A DNA stretch of 64,000 nt, from positions 2,418,001-2,482,000 of the forward strand of contig NZ_CP054038.1 in NCBI RefSeq assembly GCF_013282805.1, read 5' to 3'. Shown here piece by piece: positions 42,541 through 52,509 of this stretch. The translations under genes and the position numbers were made by a program. The notes under the pieces are model-generated. The model did not search any database. It was not told where the DNA came from and saw nothing but the letters and a program-made list of their open reading frames with translations. Within the stretch, counting starts at the first letter, position 1; each line of letters begins with the position of its first letter. Source of the stretch: Microbacterium hominis (GTDB lineage: Bacteria > Actinomycetota > Actinomycetes > Actinomycetales > Microbacteriaceae).

Positions 42541-43556
42541 AGCTCGACCAGTTCCCCCGCCACCCGCTGACCTTCGGGCCCAGCCCCCTCCAGCACCTGA
42601 AGCGCCTGACCCAGCACCTCGGCGGTGCGCAGGTCTGGGCCAAGCGCGAAGACGTCTCCAGCGGCCTCGCGTACGGCGGCAACAAGGTGCGCAAGCTCGA
42701 GTACATCGTGCCCGATGTCCTCGCCTCCGGCGCCGACACCCTCGTCTCGATCGGCGGCTACCAGTCCAATCACACCCGCCAGGTCGCCGCCGTGGCCGCC
42801 CACCTCGGGCTGAAGGCGCGCCTCGTGCAGGAGAAGTGGGTGCCGTGGGACGACCCGGTGAACGACAAGGTCGGCAACATCCTGCTCTCCCGCATGATGG
42901 GCGCCGACTCGCGACTCGACGAGGCGGGCTTCGACATCGGCATCCGTGACTCGTGGAAAGACGCGCTGCGTGAGGTGGAGGAGGCCGGCGGCACGCCGTA
43001 TCCGATCCCGGCGGGCGCGTCGGAGCATCCCCTCGGGGGCCTCGGCTTCGCCAACTGGGCGTTCGAGGTCGCCGAGCAGGAGAAGCAGCTGGGCGTCTTC
43101 TTCGACACGATCGTCGTGTGCACGGTGACCGGCTCCACCCACGCCGGCATGATCGCCGGGTTCGCCGCGCTCGAAGAGCTCACCGGCGTGAAGCGCCGCG
43201 TGCTCGGCATCGACGCCTCGGCGACCCTCGAGAAGACCCGCGACCAGGTCGGCCGCATCGCGCGCAACACGGCAGCGCTCATCGAGCTCGGACGGGATCT
43301 CCGCGACGACGAGATCCGGGTGCTCGAGGGCTGGGCGGGCGACCTGTACGGCATCCCGGTCGACTCCACCATGGAGGCGATGGCGCTCGGCGCGCAGCTG
43401 GAGGCGATGATCACCGACCCGGTCTACGAGGGCAAGTCGCTCGCCGGCCTCATCGACCTCGTGAAGAGCGGCGACATCCCATCGGGCTCGACGGTGCTCT
43501 ACGCGCACCTCGGCGGACAGCCCGCGATCAACGCGTACCACTCGCTCTGGTCGTGA
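42537..43556 (+). CDS. acdS: 1-aminocyclopropane-1-carboxylate deaminase
   Basis: The 339-residue PLP enzyme splits ACC, the plant ethylene precursor, into 2-oxobutyrate and ammonia. The length matches AcdS (338). The PLP Lys is in [11 protein letters not shown], the PLP-binding loop is [11 protein letters not shown], and [12 protein letters not shown] is typical. The residues that separate true ACC deaminase from D-cysteine desulfhydrase look right: Glu in TDPVYEGKS and Leu in VLYAHLGG. The start is GTG with GAGGA six bases upstream, overlapping gntR. It implies life with plants or use of ACC as a nitrogen source. Confidence 0.9.
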   Translation: MKLDQFPRHPLTFGPSPLQHLKRLTQHLGGAQVWAKREDVSSGLAYGGNKVRKLEYIVPDVLASGADTLVSIGGYQSNHTRQVAAVAAHLGLKARLVQEKWVPWDDPVNDKVGNILLSRMMGADSRLDEAGFDIGIRDSWKDALREVEEAGGTPYPIPAGASEHPLGGLGFANWAFEVAEQEKQLGVFFDTIVVCTVTGSTHAGMIAGFAALEELTGVKRRVLGIDASATLEKTRDQVGRIARNTAALIELGRDLRDDEIRVLEGWAGDLYGIPVDSTMEAMALGAQLEAMITDPVYEGKSLAGLIDLVKSGDIPSGSTVLYAHLGGQPAINAYHSLWS

Positions 43557-43578
43557 CGCGGCCGGCTGCCGCGGGCCC

Positions 43579-44127
43579 TCAGAGCCCCGGCAGCCCCGGC
43601 AGGCCGTCGAGTGAGACCGCGTTGTTCTGCGCCTGATAGCGCGCGACGCCGGCGGGGCCCTTCTTCTCGGCCCACGGACCGATGATGTCGCGGTCGGCGA
43701 CGAAGTCCATCTGCGGCACCCCCCACCCGCAGGAATCGGCGATGCGCTCGACGTCGACGACGATCACGGCACGGGCGCCGATGTGACCCGGGTGATCGGC
43801 CGACACGCTCGTGAAGAGGGGGTCTCCGCGAAGCACGATACGGCCGCGACCGTGGAGCCGCACGATGCGCGGCCGCGCATCGAAGGAGCAGAACATCAGC
43901 ACGATGCGGCCGTTCTCGCGCACGTGCGCGCTCGTCTCGGCGCCGCTGCCGGTGAGATCCAGCCATGCGACCGTGCGCCCGTCGAGGATGCTGAAGCTGT
44001 CGAGTCCGCGCGGGGAGAGGTTCACGCGGCCGTCTGCGGCCAGGGGCGCCGTCGCGACGAAGAACATGTGCTGACGACCGATCCAGCGCGCCAGCGCGCC
44101 GTCGATCTCCTCGAAGACCTTGCCCAT
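43579..44127 (-). CDS. Pyridoxamine 5'-phosphate oxidase-fold protein
   Basis: The protein has 182 residues with a split beta-barrel flavin-binding fold: MFFVATAPLAADGRVNLSP, VAWLDLTGSGAETSAHV, GRIVLMFCSF, then LHGRGRIV. Such proteins bind FMN or F420; this one probably is an oxidoreductase of unknown substrate rather than PdxH, because the PLP-binding C-terminus is missing. The C-terminal SLDGLPGLPGL tail is unusual. A CACACT box lies six bases upstream of the ATG. It is divergent from pcp and convergent with acdS. Confidence 0.82.
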   Translation of the reverse strand: MGKVFEEIDGALARWIGRQHMFFVATAPLAADGRVNLSPRGLDSFSILDGRTVAWLDLTGSGAETSAHVRENGRIVLMFCSFDARPRIVRLHGRGRIVLRGDPLFTSVSADHPGHIGARAVIVVDVERIADSCGWGVPQMDFVADRDIIGPWAEKKGPAGVARYQAQNNAVSLDGLPGLPGL

Positions 44128-44161
44128 GCCCCGAGTGTGCCACGGTGCCTAGGCTGGAGTG

Positions 44162-44797
44162 ATGACCACCGTGCTCCTCACCGGCTTCGAGCCCTTCGGC
44201 GGAGATGCCGCGAACCCGTCGGGAGAGGCGGTGCACCGCGTCGCCGCGGGCTGGTCGGGCCCGGAGACGCTCGTGACCGCCGTGCTGCCGGTCGCCTTCT
44301 CGGCAGCGGCCGAACGGCTGCGCGCGCTCATCGCCGAGCACTCCCCCGACGCCGTCGTCGCCACGGGGCTCGCCGGCGGGCGCGCGGCGATCGGGGTGGA
44401 GCGCGTCGCCGTGAACCTCCTCGACGCCCGCATCCCCGACAACGACGGGCAGCAGCCGATCGATGTGCCCAGCGTCCCGGGCGCTCCCGCCGCGGCGTTC
44501 GCGACCCTGCCGGTGAAGGCGATCGTGCGCGATCTGCGCGCCGCCGGCATCCCGGCGGAACTCTCGTACAGCGCGGGAACGTACGTGTGCAACCACGTGT
44601 TCTTCTCGGCGCTCCACGCCGTCGACCCGGGCGTGCGCACCGGGTTCGTCCACGTGCCGTGGTCGGCTGAGCACGCCCCCGATTCCGACGCGGCGACGCT
44701 CCCGCTCGCGCAGATCGCGCGCGCGATCGACCTGGTCCTGCGCACGACCCTCGACGTCGACGTGGATGCCGCGCTCAGCGGCGGCACGCTCCACTGA
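44162..44797 (+). CDS. pcp: Pyroglutamyl-peptidase I
   Basis: The 211-residue cytosolic cysteine peptidase removes N-terminal pyroglutamate from peptides. TGFEPFGG opens the protein, the catalytic Glu lies in the GLAGGRAAIGVERVAVN segment, Cys in SYSAGTYVCNHVFF and His in GFVHVPW. I chose the ATG at 44162 over the adjacent GTG at 44159 because TAGGCT (44150-44155) lies exactly six bases upstream, a clear leaderless arrangement. It is divergent from the PPOx-fold gene and stands alone. Confidence 0.92.
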   Translation: MTTVLLTGFEPFGGDAANPSGEAVHRVAAGWSGPETLVTAVLPVAFSAAAERLRALIAEHSPDAVVATGLAGGRAAIGVERVAVNLLDARIPDNDGQQPIDVPSVPGAPAAAFATLPVKAIVRDLRAAGIPAELSYSAGTYVCNHVFFSALHAVDPGVRTGFVHVPWSAEHAPDSDAATLPLAQIARAIDLVLRTTLDVDVDAALSGGTLH

Positions 44798-44874
44798 CCC
44801 ACGCCTCCGAGCGCGGCATCCCCGGGCGCGCGCCCCACTGCCGCGCGCGACCCCGGCGGCCCTACACTGACCGC

Positions 44875-45951
44875 ATGAGCACCGCGGGTGTGTCGACCAT
44901 CGATGCGGCCGCCCCTGTTCCGGGGCGGCGCGCCGAGTCCGAGGCGGTCTACGCCGCTCTCACCGCCGGGGCGATCGGAGCCGTCTTCGGACTCCTCCTC
45001 TCGCTCCTCACCCCCGACCTCCGGCTGTTCGGCGACGCGAACCCGTTCGGGCTGTGGGCGGCATCCGGTGCCGCCGTCGTGGCCGCCGCGGCATCCACCA
45101 TCGAGTACTGGCGGGCGCGCGGCCGCCCCGGGCAGGAGTGGCGACTGGCGCTGGCGCCGTGGAAGTTCACCGTCAACACGATCTCCGTCGTGATCGTGCA
45201 CACCGCGCTGGCGTTCGTCGCCACGTTCGCGCTGTACCGGGTGCTGGCACTGGGCTTCATCGGCCTTCCGGTCATCACCTTCTGGGCGATCGTGCTCATG
45301 GCGGTGACACTGGGCCTCACGACCTGGATCGTGTGGCTGTCGGTGTCGGCGCTCACCACGCAGCGCATGACGTCGCTGCTGCTGGCGTTCATCGCGATCG
45401 GCACGCTGACCGCCATGGTCACCACCCCCGACCCCGCCTGGTGGGAGGTGCATTTCAGCCACCTCGGCACCTTCGAGGACGACCTGTCGAGCTGGGTGTT
45501 CAACGGCACGCTCATCGCCGCAGGCCTGTTCGTGACGACCTTCGCCGTCTACATCGCCAACGACATGCGCGCCCTCACCGAGGCCGGTGTCCTGAAGAAC
45601 CCGCGTGGCATGCGCGTCGTGCCGAGCCTGTTCGTCGTGATGGGCATCATGCTCGCAGGGGTCGGGATCTTCCCCTTCGACGTGAACCTGACGCTGCACA
45701 ACGTGTCGGCCTCGGGCATGGCGGTCATGTACCTCGTGCTGCTGGCGACCGGCCCGAACTTCCTCAAGGGGATGCCGCGCACCTACTTCGTCTCGGCGTG
45801 GGCGTTCCTGGCGGCGCTGCTCAGCTCTGTCGTGCTGTTCATCGTGCAGTACTTCCTGCTCACGGCGTTCGAGATCATCGTCTTCGCCCTCGTGTTCGGC
45901 TGGGTCGCGGTGTTCATCCGGTTCCTCGGCGTCGCCGGTCGCACCGACTGA
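44875..45951 (+). CDS. Multi-pass membrane protein, DUF998-like
   Basis: The protein has 358 residues and eight to nine predicted transmembrane helices after a short cytosolic N-terminus. HFSHLGTFEDDLSSWVFN and the HNVSASGMAVMY segment recall the DUF998 family, whose function is not known. There is no enzyme motif. A TACACT box (44863-44868) six bases before the ATG indicates leaderless transcription. It stands between pcp and the end of ispG, with no partner gene visible. The assignment rests only on hydrophobicity and the two conserved His-containing segments. Confidence 0.78.
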   Translation: MSTAGVSTIDAAAPVPGRRAESEAVYAALTAGAIGAVFGLLLSLLTPDLRLFGDANPFGLWAASGAAVVAAAASTIEYWRARGRPGQEWRLALAPWKFTVNTISVVIVHTALAFVATFALYRVLALGFIGLPVITFWAIVLMAVTLGLTTWIVWLSVSALTTQRMTSLLLAFIAIGTLTAMVTTPDPAWWEVHFSHLGTFEDDLSSWVFNGTLIAAGLFVTTFAVYIANDMRALTEAGVLKNPRGMRVVPSLFVVMGIMLAGVGIFPFDVNLTLHNVSASGMAVMYLVLLATGPNFLKGMPRTYFVSAWAFLAALLSSVVLFIVQYFLLTAFEIIVFALVFGWVAVFIRFLGVAGRTD

Positions 45952-46132
45952 CGGGGCGTCCCGAGCGCGTCCAGCGCCGCCGGCGCATCAGTCGTCGAGG
46001 GCGGCGAGCGCGTCGGCGATCATCCGATGGCCCTGCGCCTCGAACGGGGCATCGCCGACCTGATGCGCCGCGCGCGGCATCCATTCATCGATCAGCGCCC
46101 GCTGGGCAGGAGACAGCCGGTCGGAGGGCAGC

Positions 46133-47284
<1,152 letters not shown>

Positions 47285-47360
47285 GCGCTCCAGCCTACGC
47301 GCCGCGCGCGCTCCGCGGCTGTGAACGGAGCGCCCTCGCGCGGTGTGGTAGGTTCACCCC

Positions 47361-47396
47361 ATGTCCGCGTACCAGGCTTGGTGGCCCACCGCATAG
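47361..47396 (+). CDS. trpL: trp leader peptide MSAYQAWWPTA
   Basis: Eleven codons from ATG 47361 to TAG 47394-47396 contain two adjacent Trp codons (47379-47384). The coding run ends inside the first hairpin of an attenuator and is followed by a terminator hairpin, then by the anthranilate synthase gene 84 bases on. A TAGGTT box (47349-47354) lies six bases before the ATG, so the leader peptide itself is probably translated from a leaderless mRNA. Ribosome stalling at the Trp pair when charged tRNA-Trp is scarce would expose the antiterminator. Confidence 0.88.
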   Translation: MSAYQAWWPTA

Positions 47397-47446
47397 GCGG
47401 TGGGTTCGCGTGACGACAGACCGCCCACGGGCGGTCTTCTTCGTTT
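47385..47446 (+). promoter_or_regulatory. trp attenuator: pause hairpin, antiterminator and terminator
   Basis: Hairpin 1:2 is CCCACCGC (47385-47392) with GCGGTGGG (47397-47404), a perfect 8 bp. The terminator 3:4 is GACCGCCC (47419-47426) with GGGCGGTC (47429-47436), followed by TTCTTCGTTT (47437-47446). The alternative 2:3 pairing is GGCGGT (47396-47401) with ACCGCC (47420-47425). This is the classical mutually exclusive layout of Trp attenuation. Confidence 0.88.
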
Positions 47447-47480
47447 CAGGGTGACCGCCTCCGACGAACGAAAGTCCGAG

Positions 47481-49403
47481 ATGACCGGGTCCGCACAGCT
47501 CTCCCTCCCCGCTCTTGCCGCCAGCGGCATCCCGTTCGCCCTCATCGCGCGCGACGCCGCCACCATCGAGGTGCTCACCGGCGAGGTCGTCGACGTCGAC
47601 CTGCTCGCCGACATCCCGCTGGTGGATGCCGCGGGGGCGCCGCGCGAGGTGCTGGCGCTGGTCCCCTACCGCCAGGTGCGCGAGCGCGGGTTCGTCTGCC
47701 ACGACGACGGTGCGCCGCTGCGGTGCCTCATCGTCGGCGAGCGCACCCGGCTCACCCGCGAGGATGCCCTCGATCAGCTTCCGTCGGCGCCCGTGCCTCT
47801 CACCGATGCCGGGTTCGACATCACGGACGAGGAGTACGCCGACATCGTGCGGCGCGTGATCGCCGACGAGATCGGCCGCGGCGAGGGGGCGAACTTCGTC
47901 ATTCGCCGCGACTTCACCGCCGGTGTCGGCACCGAGCCGGCGATCGCCGCGCTCACGTGGTTCCGGGCGCTCCTCGAGCACGAGCGCGGCGCCTATTGGA
48001 CGTTCGCCGTCGTGACGCCCGGGCACATCGCCGTGGGCGCGAGCCCGGAGGCGCACGTGAGCGCCAAAGACGGTCTCGTGACGATGAATCCGATCTCGGG
48101 CACTTTCCGCCACCCCGCGGGCGGCGCGACGGCGGAGACCCTCAGCGCCTTCCTCGAGTCGACGAAGGAGACCGAGGAGCTGTTCATGGTGGTCGACGAA
48201 GAGCTCAAGATGATGAGCGCCGTGTGCTCCGACGGCGGCCGCATCACCGGGCCCCACCTGAAGGAGATGTCGCGCCTCACCCACACCGAGTACGTGCTGC
48301 GCGGGCGCAGCCGGCTGGATCCGCGCGACATCCTGCGCGAGACGATGTTCGCCCCGACGGTCACCGGCTCGCCCATGCAGAACGCCTGCACGGTGATCGC
48401 CCGGCACGAGCGCTCGGCGCGCGGCTACTACTCGGGCGTGGCGGCGCTGTTCACCCCGCGGCCGGCGCCCGTTCCCGCGGGCGAGCCGACGCACGACCTC
48501 GACGCGCCGATCCTCATCCGGACGGCCTATCTGCACAACGGCCGGCTCCGGGTGCCCGTCGGCGCGACGCTCGTGCGTCACTCCGATCCGTACGGCGAGG
48601 TCAGTGAGACCCACGGCAAGGCCGCCGGCGTGCTCGGCGCCATCGGGGCGGTGGCCCGCGACACGGCCGCGGAGGCTGCCGCCGTGGACGACGACGCGCC
48701 GACGGCGCAGCGTCGTCTGCTGGCCGATGATCCCGAGATCGCCGCGCTGCTCGCCTCGCGCAACGCACGCCTGGCCGCGTTCTGGCTCAACCCCCAGGAC
48801 CCCGACGGGGGCGGGCCGTTCGCGGGGCGCTCGGCTCTCGTCGTCGACGCGGAGGACCGCTTCACGACCATGCTCGCCCATCAGCTGCGCCATCTCGGCC
48901 TGTCGGTCGAGATCGCGGCATGGGACACCGTCACGGACTCTCAGGTCGATGCGGCCGAGCTCGTGGTCGCGGGGCCCGGCCCCGGCGATCCGAGGGATGA
49001 CTCCAGCGCCCGCATCCGTCGCATGCGCGACGTCGTCGCCCGCCGGCGCGGGGCCGGCGCCCCACTGCTGGCGGTGTGCCTCAGCCACCAGATCCTCGCC
49101 GACGCGCTGGGCCTGGACCTCGCCCCGCTCGGCGCGCCGCACCAGGGCGTGCAGAAGACCGTGGACGTGTTCGACCAGCCGGCATCCATCGGCTTCTACA
49201 ACACCTTCACCGCGCGCGTGGCTCCCGGCACGATGACGGTCGGCGCGGCGGAGGTGTCGGCCGAGCCCGACGGGGCCGTCTACGCGCTGCGGGGCGAGGG
49301 CTTCGCCTCGGTGCAGGGCCATCTGGAGTCGATCCTCTCCCGCGACGGCATGACCACCCTCCAGCGGCTCGTCACGCACGCCCTCACCCCGGTGGGAGCC
49401 TGA
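47481..49403 (+). CDS. Fused anthranilate synthase (TrpE-TrpG/PhzE type)
   Basis: The protein has 640 residues. Residues 1-420 are a chorismate-binding domain (NFVIRRDFTAGV, GASPEAHVSAKDGLVTMNPI, SGTFRHPAGG, EELFMVVDEELKMM, APTVTGSPM). Residues 450-640 are a class I glutamine amidotransferase with VAGPGPGDPRD, nucleophile Cys in LLAVCLSHQ, and His-x-Glu in SVQGHLES. It makes anthranilate from chorismate and glutamine. By sequence alone it could be PhzE-like, but the Trp attenuator directly upstream and the lack of phenazine genes favour tryptophan synthesis. The ATG at 47481 begins MTGSAQLSLPALA; other trp genes are not in the window. Confidence 0.87.
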   Translation: MTGSAQLSLPALAASGIPFALIARDAATIEVLTGEVVDVDLLADIPLVDAAGAPREVLALVPYRQVRERGFVCHDDGAPLRCLIVGERTRLTREDALDQLPSAPVPLTDAGFDITDEEYADIVRRVIADEIGRGEGANFVIRRDFTAGVGTEPAIAALTWFRALLEHERGAYWTFAVVTPGHIAVGASPEAHVSAKDGLVTMNPISGTFRHPAGGATAETLSAFLESTKETEELFMVVDEELKMMSAVCSDGGRITGPHLKEMSRLTHTEYVLRGRSRLDPRDILRETMFAPTVTGSPMQNACTVIARHERSARGYYSGVAALFTPRPAPVPAGEPTHDLDAPILIRTAYLHNGRLRVPVGATLVRHSDPYGEVSETHGKAAGVLGAIGAVARDTAAEAAAVDDDAPTAQRRLLADDPEIAALLASRNARLAAFWLNPQDPDGGGPFAGRSALVVDAEDRFTTMLAHQLRHLGLSVEIAAWDTVTDSQVDAAELVVAGPGPGDPRDDSSARIRRMRDVVARRRGAGAPLLAVCLSHQILADALGLDLAPLGAPHQGVQKTVDVFDQPASIGFYNTFTARVAPGTMTVGAAEVSAEPDGAVYALRGEGFASVQGHLESILSRDGMTTLQRLVTHALTPVGA

Positions 49404-50646
49404 GCCGCCTCTCGAGCAGGCGGCGCTCCGCCTCGTTCGCGGTGAGCTCCAGCGCGCGCAGGTCGGCGGCCAGTGCGAGGTCGTCGCGACCGAGCGCGCG
49501 CAGCGCCTCGGCGCGCACGGCGTGCCACAGGTGATAGCCGTCCAGCGTCTGTGCCAGGGAGTCGAGTTCGGCAAGCGCCTGCCCCGCGCCGTCGGCTTGG
49601 AGCACCGCCACCGCGCGGTTCAGCCGCACGATCGGCGACCCGTCGTACGCCAGGAGCATGTCGTAGAGCACGCGCACCTGCCCCCAGTCCGTGTCGGCGG
49701 CCGTGCGCGCGTCGGCATGGCACGCCGCGATCGCCGCGTGCAGCTGCCACCGCCCCGGGCGCCGCAGCGCGGCGGCCCGTGCGAGCGCGCGCCGGGCGTC
49801 GGCCACGAGCGCCGCATTCCACCGCGAGCGGTCCTGGTCGGCCAGAAGCACGAGGTCGCCGTCGACGGCGCGGGCGTCTTCCCGCGCGCGGTGGAACCCC
49901 AGCAGCGCCACCAGCCCGTGCGCCTCGGGCTCCCCGGGCAGCGCGGCGGCGATCACGCGCGCCAGCCACAGGGCATCGTCGGCGACGTCGCGGTCGGCGG
50001 CGGCGTCCGCCCCGGCCGCCAGATGCGCCTCGCTGTACATGACCGAGACGACGGTGAGCACGATGTCGAGCCGGTCGCGGCGCTCGGCGCCCTCGGGCAC
50101 CCGGATCGGGATGCCGGCGAGCCCGATCTTGCGCTTGGCGCGCACGATCCGCTGCGAGGCCGCCTGCTCGCTCGACAGCGTCGCCCGCGCGATCTGGCGG
50201 GTCGTCAGACCGCATACGGCGCGCAGCGTGAGGGCGAGCTGGGCATCCGGCGACAGCGCCGGATGGCAGCACCCGAACAGCAGCGGAAGGCGCTCGTCGG
50301 GATCGGCGGCGCCGGTGACGGCATCCACCCGCTCCGGCTCGGCGAGCAGCGCCAGCTTGTCGCGGTACCGCTTCTCGCGGCGGAGCCGGTCGAGGGCGTT
50401 GTGCCGGGCGGCCTGGGTCAGCCAGGCGCCGGGCCGGGGCGGGATGCCGCGCGTGCGCCATTCGCGCAGGGCCTCCTCGATGGCATCGGCGACGGCCTCC
50501 TCGGCGATGTCGAGGCTGCCGATCGACCGGGTGAGCGCGGCCACGATGCGGCCTGCCTCCTCGCGCACGACCGTGCCGAGCAGGCGGTCGGATGCCGCGG
50601 CCGGACCCGCCTCGTCGGCGCCCCGCCCCGCGGCATCCGACGGCAT
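49384..50646 (-). CDS. ECF42-type RNA polymerase sigma factor
   Basis: The protein has 420 residues. The sigma2 region (VREEAGRIVAALTRSIGSLD, then EEALREWRTRGIPPRPGAWL) and the sigma4 region (RAVCGLTTRQIARATLSSEQ, then RIVRAKRKI) are followed by a C-terminal TPR-like extension of about 230 residues (DUF6596 type), which is the hallmark of ECF42. These factors have no classical anti-sigma factor; the C-terminal domain and an adjacent DGPF/YCII protein are the expected partners. The start overlaps the YCII stop by one base. It converges on the anthranilate synthase gene with a 20-base overlap. Confidence 0.9.
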   Translation of the reverse strand: MPSDAAGRGADEAGPAAASDRLLGTVVREEAGRIVAALTRSIGSLDIAEEAVADAIEEALREWRTRGIPPRPGAWLTQAARHNALDRLRREKRYRDKLALLAEPERVDAVTGAADPDERLPLLFGCCHPALSPDAQLALTLRAVCGLTTRQIARATLSSEQAASQRIVRAKRKIGLAGIPIRVPEGAERRDRLDIVLTVVSVMYSEAHLAAGADAAADRDVADDALWLARVIAAALPGEPEAHGLVALLGFHRAREDARAVDGDLVLLADQDRSRWNAALVADARRALARAAALRRPGRWQLHAAIAACHADARTAADTDWGQVRVLYDMLLAYDGSPIVRLNRAVAVLQADGAGQALAELDSLAQTLDGYHLWHAVRAEALRALGRDDLALAADLRALELTANEAERRLLERRLRLPPG

Positions 50647-51011
50647 CACTCGAACTGGCTGTAGTCGGTGACCATCGGGCGGATCTCGATGGCGGTGCCG
50701 GGGAACGTGAGCGAGGGCCAGGTCTTGACCAGCGCGATGGCGGCGTCCATGTCGGCGACATCGATGACGCTGAACCCGCCGATGACCTCCTTGGCCTCGG
50801 AGAACGGGCCGTCCACGACGAGCGCACCGCCGTCGCCGTATCTGACGGTCGTCGCCGTCTCGACCGGCTGCAGCTCGGCGCCGCCGTCGGAGATGTCGGC
50901 GCTGTGGTCCTGGAACCACTGGTAGATCTCGGCGTAGTCCGCCTGCCGCGCCTCTGCGGACTGCTGCCTGTCGAGCTCGGGCACCGAGGTGAACATGATG
51001 ACGTACTTCAC
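50646..51011 (-). CDS. YCII/DGPF-domain protein paired with ECF42
   Basis: The 121-residue alpha-beta barrel protein is defined by DGPFSEAKEVIGGFSVIDV near residue 67 and an N-terminal YVIMFTSVPE strand. DGPF proteins are almost always encoded next to ECF42 sigma factors and are presumed targets or modulators. The start is GTG at 51011 with AAAGGA eight bases upstream. Its stop overlaps the sigma factor's start, so the two are translationally coupled. Confidence 0.9.
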   Translation of the reverse strand: MKYVIMFTSVPELDRQQSAEARQADYAEIYQWFQDHSADISDGGAELQPVETATTVRYGDGGALVVDGPFSEAKEVIGGFSVIDVADMDAAIALVKTWPSLTFPGTAIEIRPMVTDYSQFE

Positions 51012-51107
51012 GGCCGTTTCCTTTCGTCAGGGGAACCGTTTCATCCCCTCAGCGAACGGACAAGGCCTATTTCGACACCCGCGGCGAAAATCTTCGCCGC
51101 CGTCCGC

Positions 51108-52427
51108 TCAGAAGAGCGAGACGGGGTTGACGAGGTCGGAGATGATCAGCACCGCACCCATGACGATGAGCCCCACGACGACGACGAAGGTCACCGGCAC
51201 GAGCTTGGTCGCATCCACCGGCTTCGGCGCGGGCCGTCGGAACAGCTTCGCCCATGCCCGCTTGATGCCGTCCCACAGCGCGACGGCGATGTGGCCGCCG
51301 TCGAGCGGAAGCAGCGGCACGAGGTTGAAGACGAACAGCGCGATGTTGAGGGACGCCAGCAGCGAGAGGAAGCCCGCGACGCGGTTGAGCACAGGGGCCT
51401 CGGCCGCGGCCACCTCGCCGGCGAGCACGCCGGCCCCGACGACGCTCAGCGGGCCGTTCGGGTCGCGTTCCTGACCCGTGACGGTGGCGACACCGGTCTC
51501 CCACACCATGACCGGCAGCCGCCAGATCACCTGGGTCACCGCGCCCACCCGCTGGAGCGCCGCATCCGGACCTGCCCAGATCGGCTCGCGCACGTAGTCG
51601 ACCTCCTGGCGGATGCCGGCGAAACCCACCTCTTCGGTGACGGTCTCACCGTTCTCGTCGACGACAGCGCGTCCCTGCTCGTCGGTCACCGCGGCCGTGG
51701 TCGTCGCCGGCGTCAACGAGAGCGTCAGCGGCGATCCGTCGCGCTCGACGACGATCGGGATCTGCTCGCCGGGGTGGGAACGGATGAGGGCGGAGGCCTC
51801 GGCGAAGGTGGTGACCGCCTGACCGTCGACGGACACGATGACATCGCCGGGCTGGATGCCGGCCGCGACGGCAGGGGCCGTCGGATCGCCGGGAGCGCAC
51901 TCGGTGCGGCCGGAGTCTGCGGGGATCACGCACTCGCTGACGCTCGCCACGGTGGTCGTCGCCGTCTGCACTCCGATGCCGCTGAGGAGCACAGCGAACA
52001 GCACCATCGCGAACAGCAGGTTCATCACCGGGCCGCCGAGCATGATGATGACCCGCTTGTAGACGGGGAGCTTGTAGAAGACGCGATCGTCGTCGGCAGC
52101 CTGCACCGTCTCGTCATTCGCGGCGCGGGCATCCTGCACCATCGTGGCGAAGAAGCCGCCACCTGCGCGACCGGCTCGCGCCGCCGGTGAGGGCGGGTAC
52201 ATGCCTGCCATCGAGATGTAGCCGCCGAGCGGGATCGCCTTGACCCCGTACTCGGTCTCGCCGCGCCGCCAGGACCAGAGCGTCGGCCCGAAGCCGATCA
52301 TGTACTGGCCCACCCGGACGCCGAACCGCTTGGCCGGCGCGAGGTGGCCGATCTCGTGCAGGGCGATCGACACGGCGAGCCCGATGACCATCAGGGCGAT
52401 GCCGATGACGAAAGCGAGGATCTCCAC
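51108..52427 (-). CDS. Site-2 protease (M50, RseP/Rip1-like)
   Basis: The 439-residue intramembrane zinc protease has HEIGH at residues 24-28, GGYISMAGM, an inner PDZ domain around 180-270 (GIQPGDVIVSVDGQAV) and the third zinc-ligand motif NLVPLLPLDGGH near 385-396, with a C-terminal helix. It cuts membrane-bound anti-sigma factors or other single-pass proteins. I chose the GTG at 52427 (MEILAFVIGI) because TAGCGT lies exactly six bases upstream; a GTG two codons earlier overlaps that spacer. It lies in the dxr-rseP-ispG backbone order. Confidence 0.93.
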   Translation of the reverse strand: MEILAFVIGIALMVIGLAVSIALHEIGHLAPAKRFGVRVGQYMIGFGPTLWSWRRGETEYGVKAIPLGGYISMAGMYPPSPAARAGRAGGGFFATMVQDARAANDETVQAADDDRVFYKLPVYKRVIIMLGGPVMNLLFAMVLFAVLLSGIGVQTATTTVASVSECVIPADSGRTECAPGDPTAPAVAAGIQPGDVIVSVDGQAVTTFAEASALIRSHPGEQIPIVVERDGSPLTLSLTPATTTAAVTDEQGRAVVDENGETVTEEVGFAGIRQEVDYVREPIWAGPDAALQRVGAVTQVIWRLPVMVWETGVATVTGQERDPNGPLSVVGAGVLAGEVAAAEAPVLNRVAGFLSLLASLNIALFVFNLVPLLPLDGGHIAVALWDGIKRAWAKLFRRPAPKPVDATKLVPVTFVVVVGLIVMGAVLIISDLVNPVSLF

Positions 52428-52486
52428 ACGCACACGCTACCCGCGCAAGCCTAGGAATCGGCCGCGAACAAGCGAGCCATTTCGCC

Positions 52487-52492
52487 TATGAT
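52487..52492 (+). promoter_or_regulatory. Probable -10 box for the 52510 gene
   Basis: TATGAT lies 17 bases before the GTG start, with AGGAGG between. This conventional leader with a ribosome site contrasts with the leaderless site-2 protease promoter on the opposite strand. The -35 region is weak. Confidence 0.5.
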
Positions 52493-52509
52493 TCCGGCAG
52501 GAGGGCGAT

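Noticed and set aside
47481..49403. Phenazine biosynthesis gene phzE
   Set aside because: The fusion looks PhzE-like, but no other phz gene is present and a Trp attenuator precedes it, so tryptophan synthesis is the better reading.
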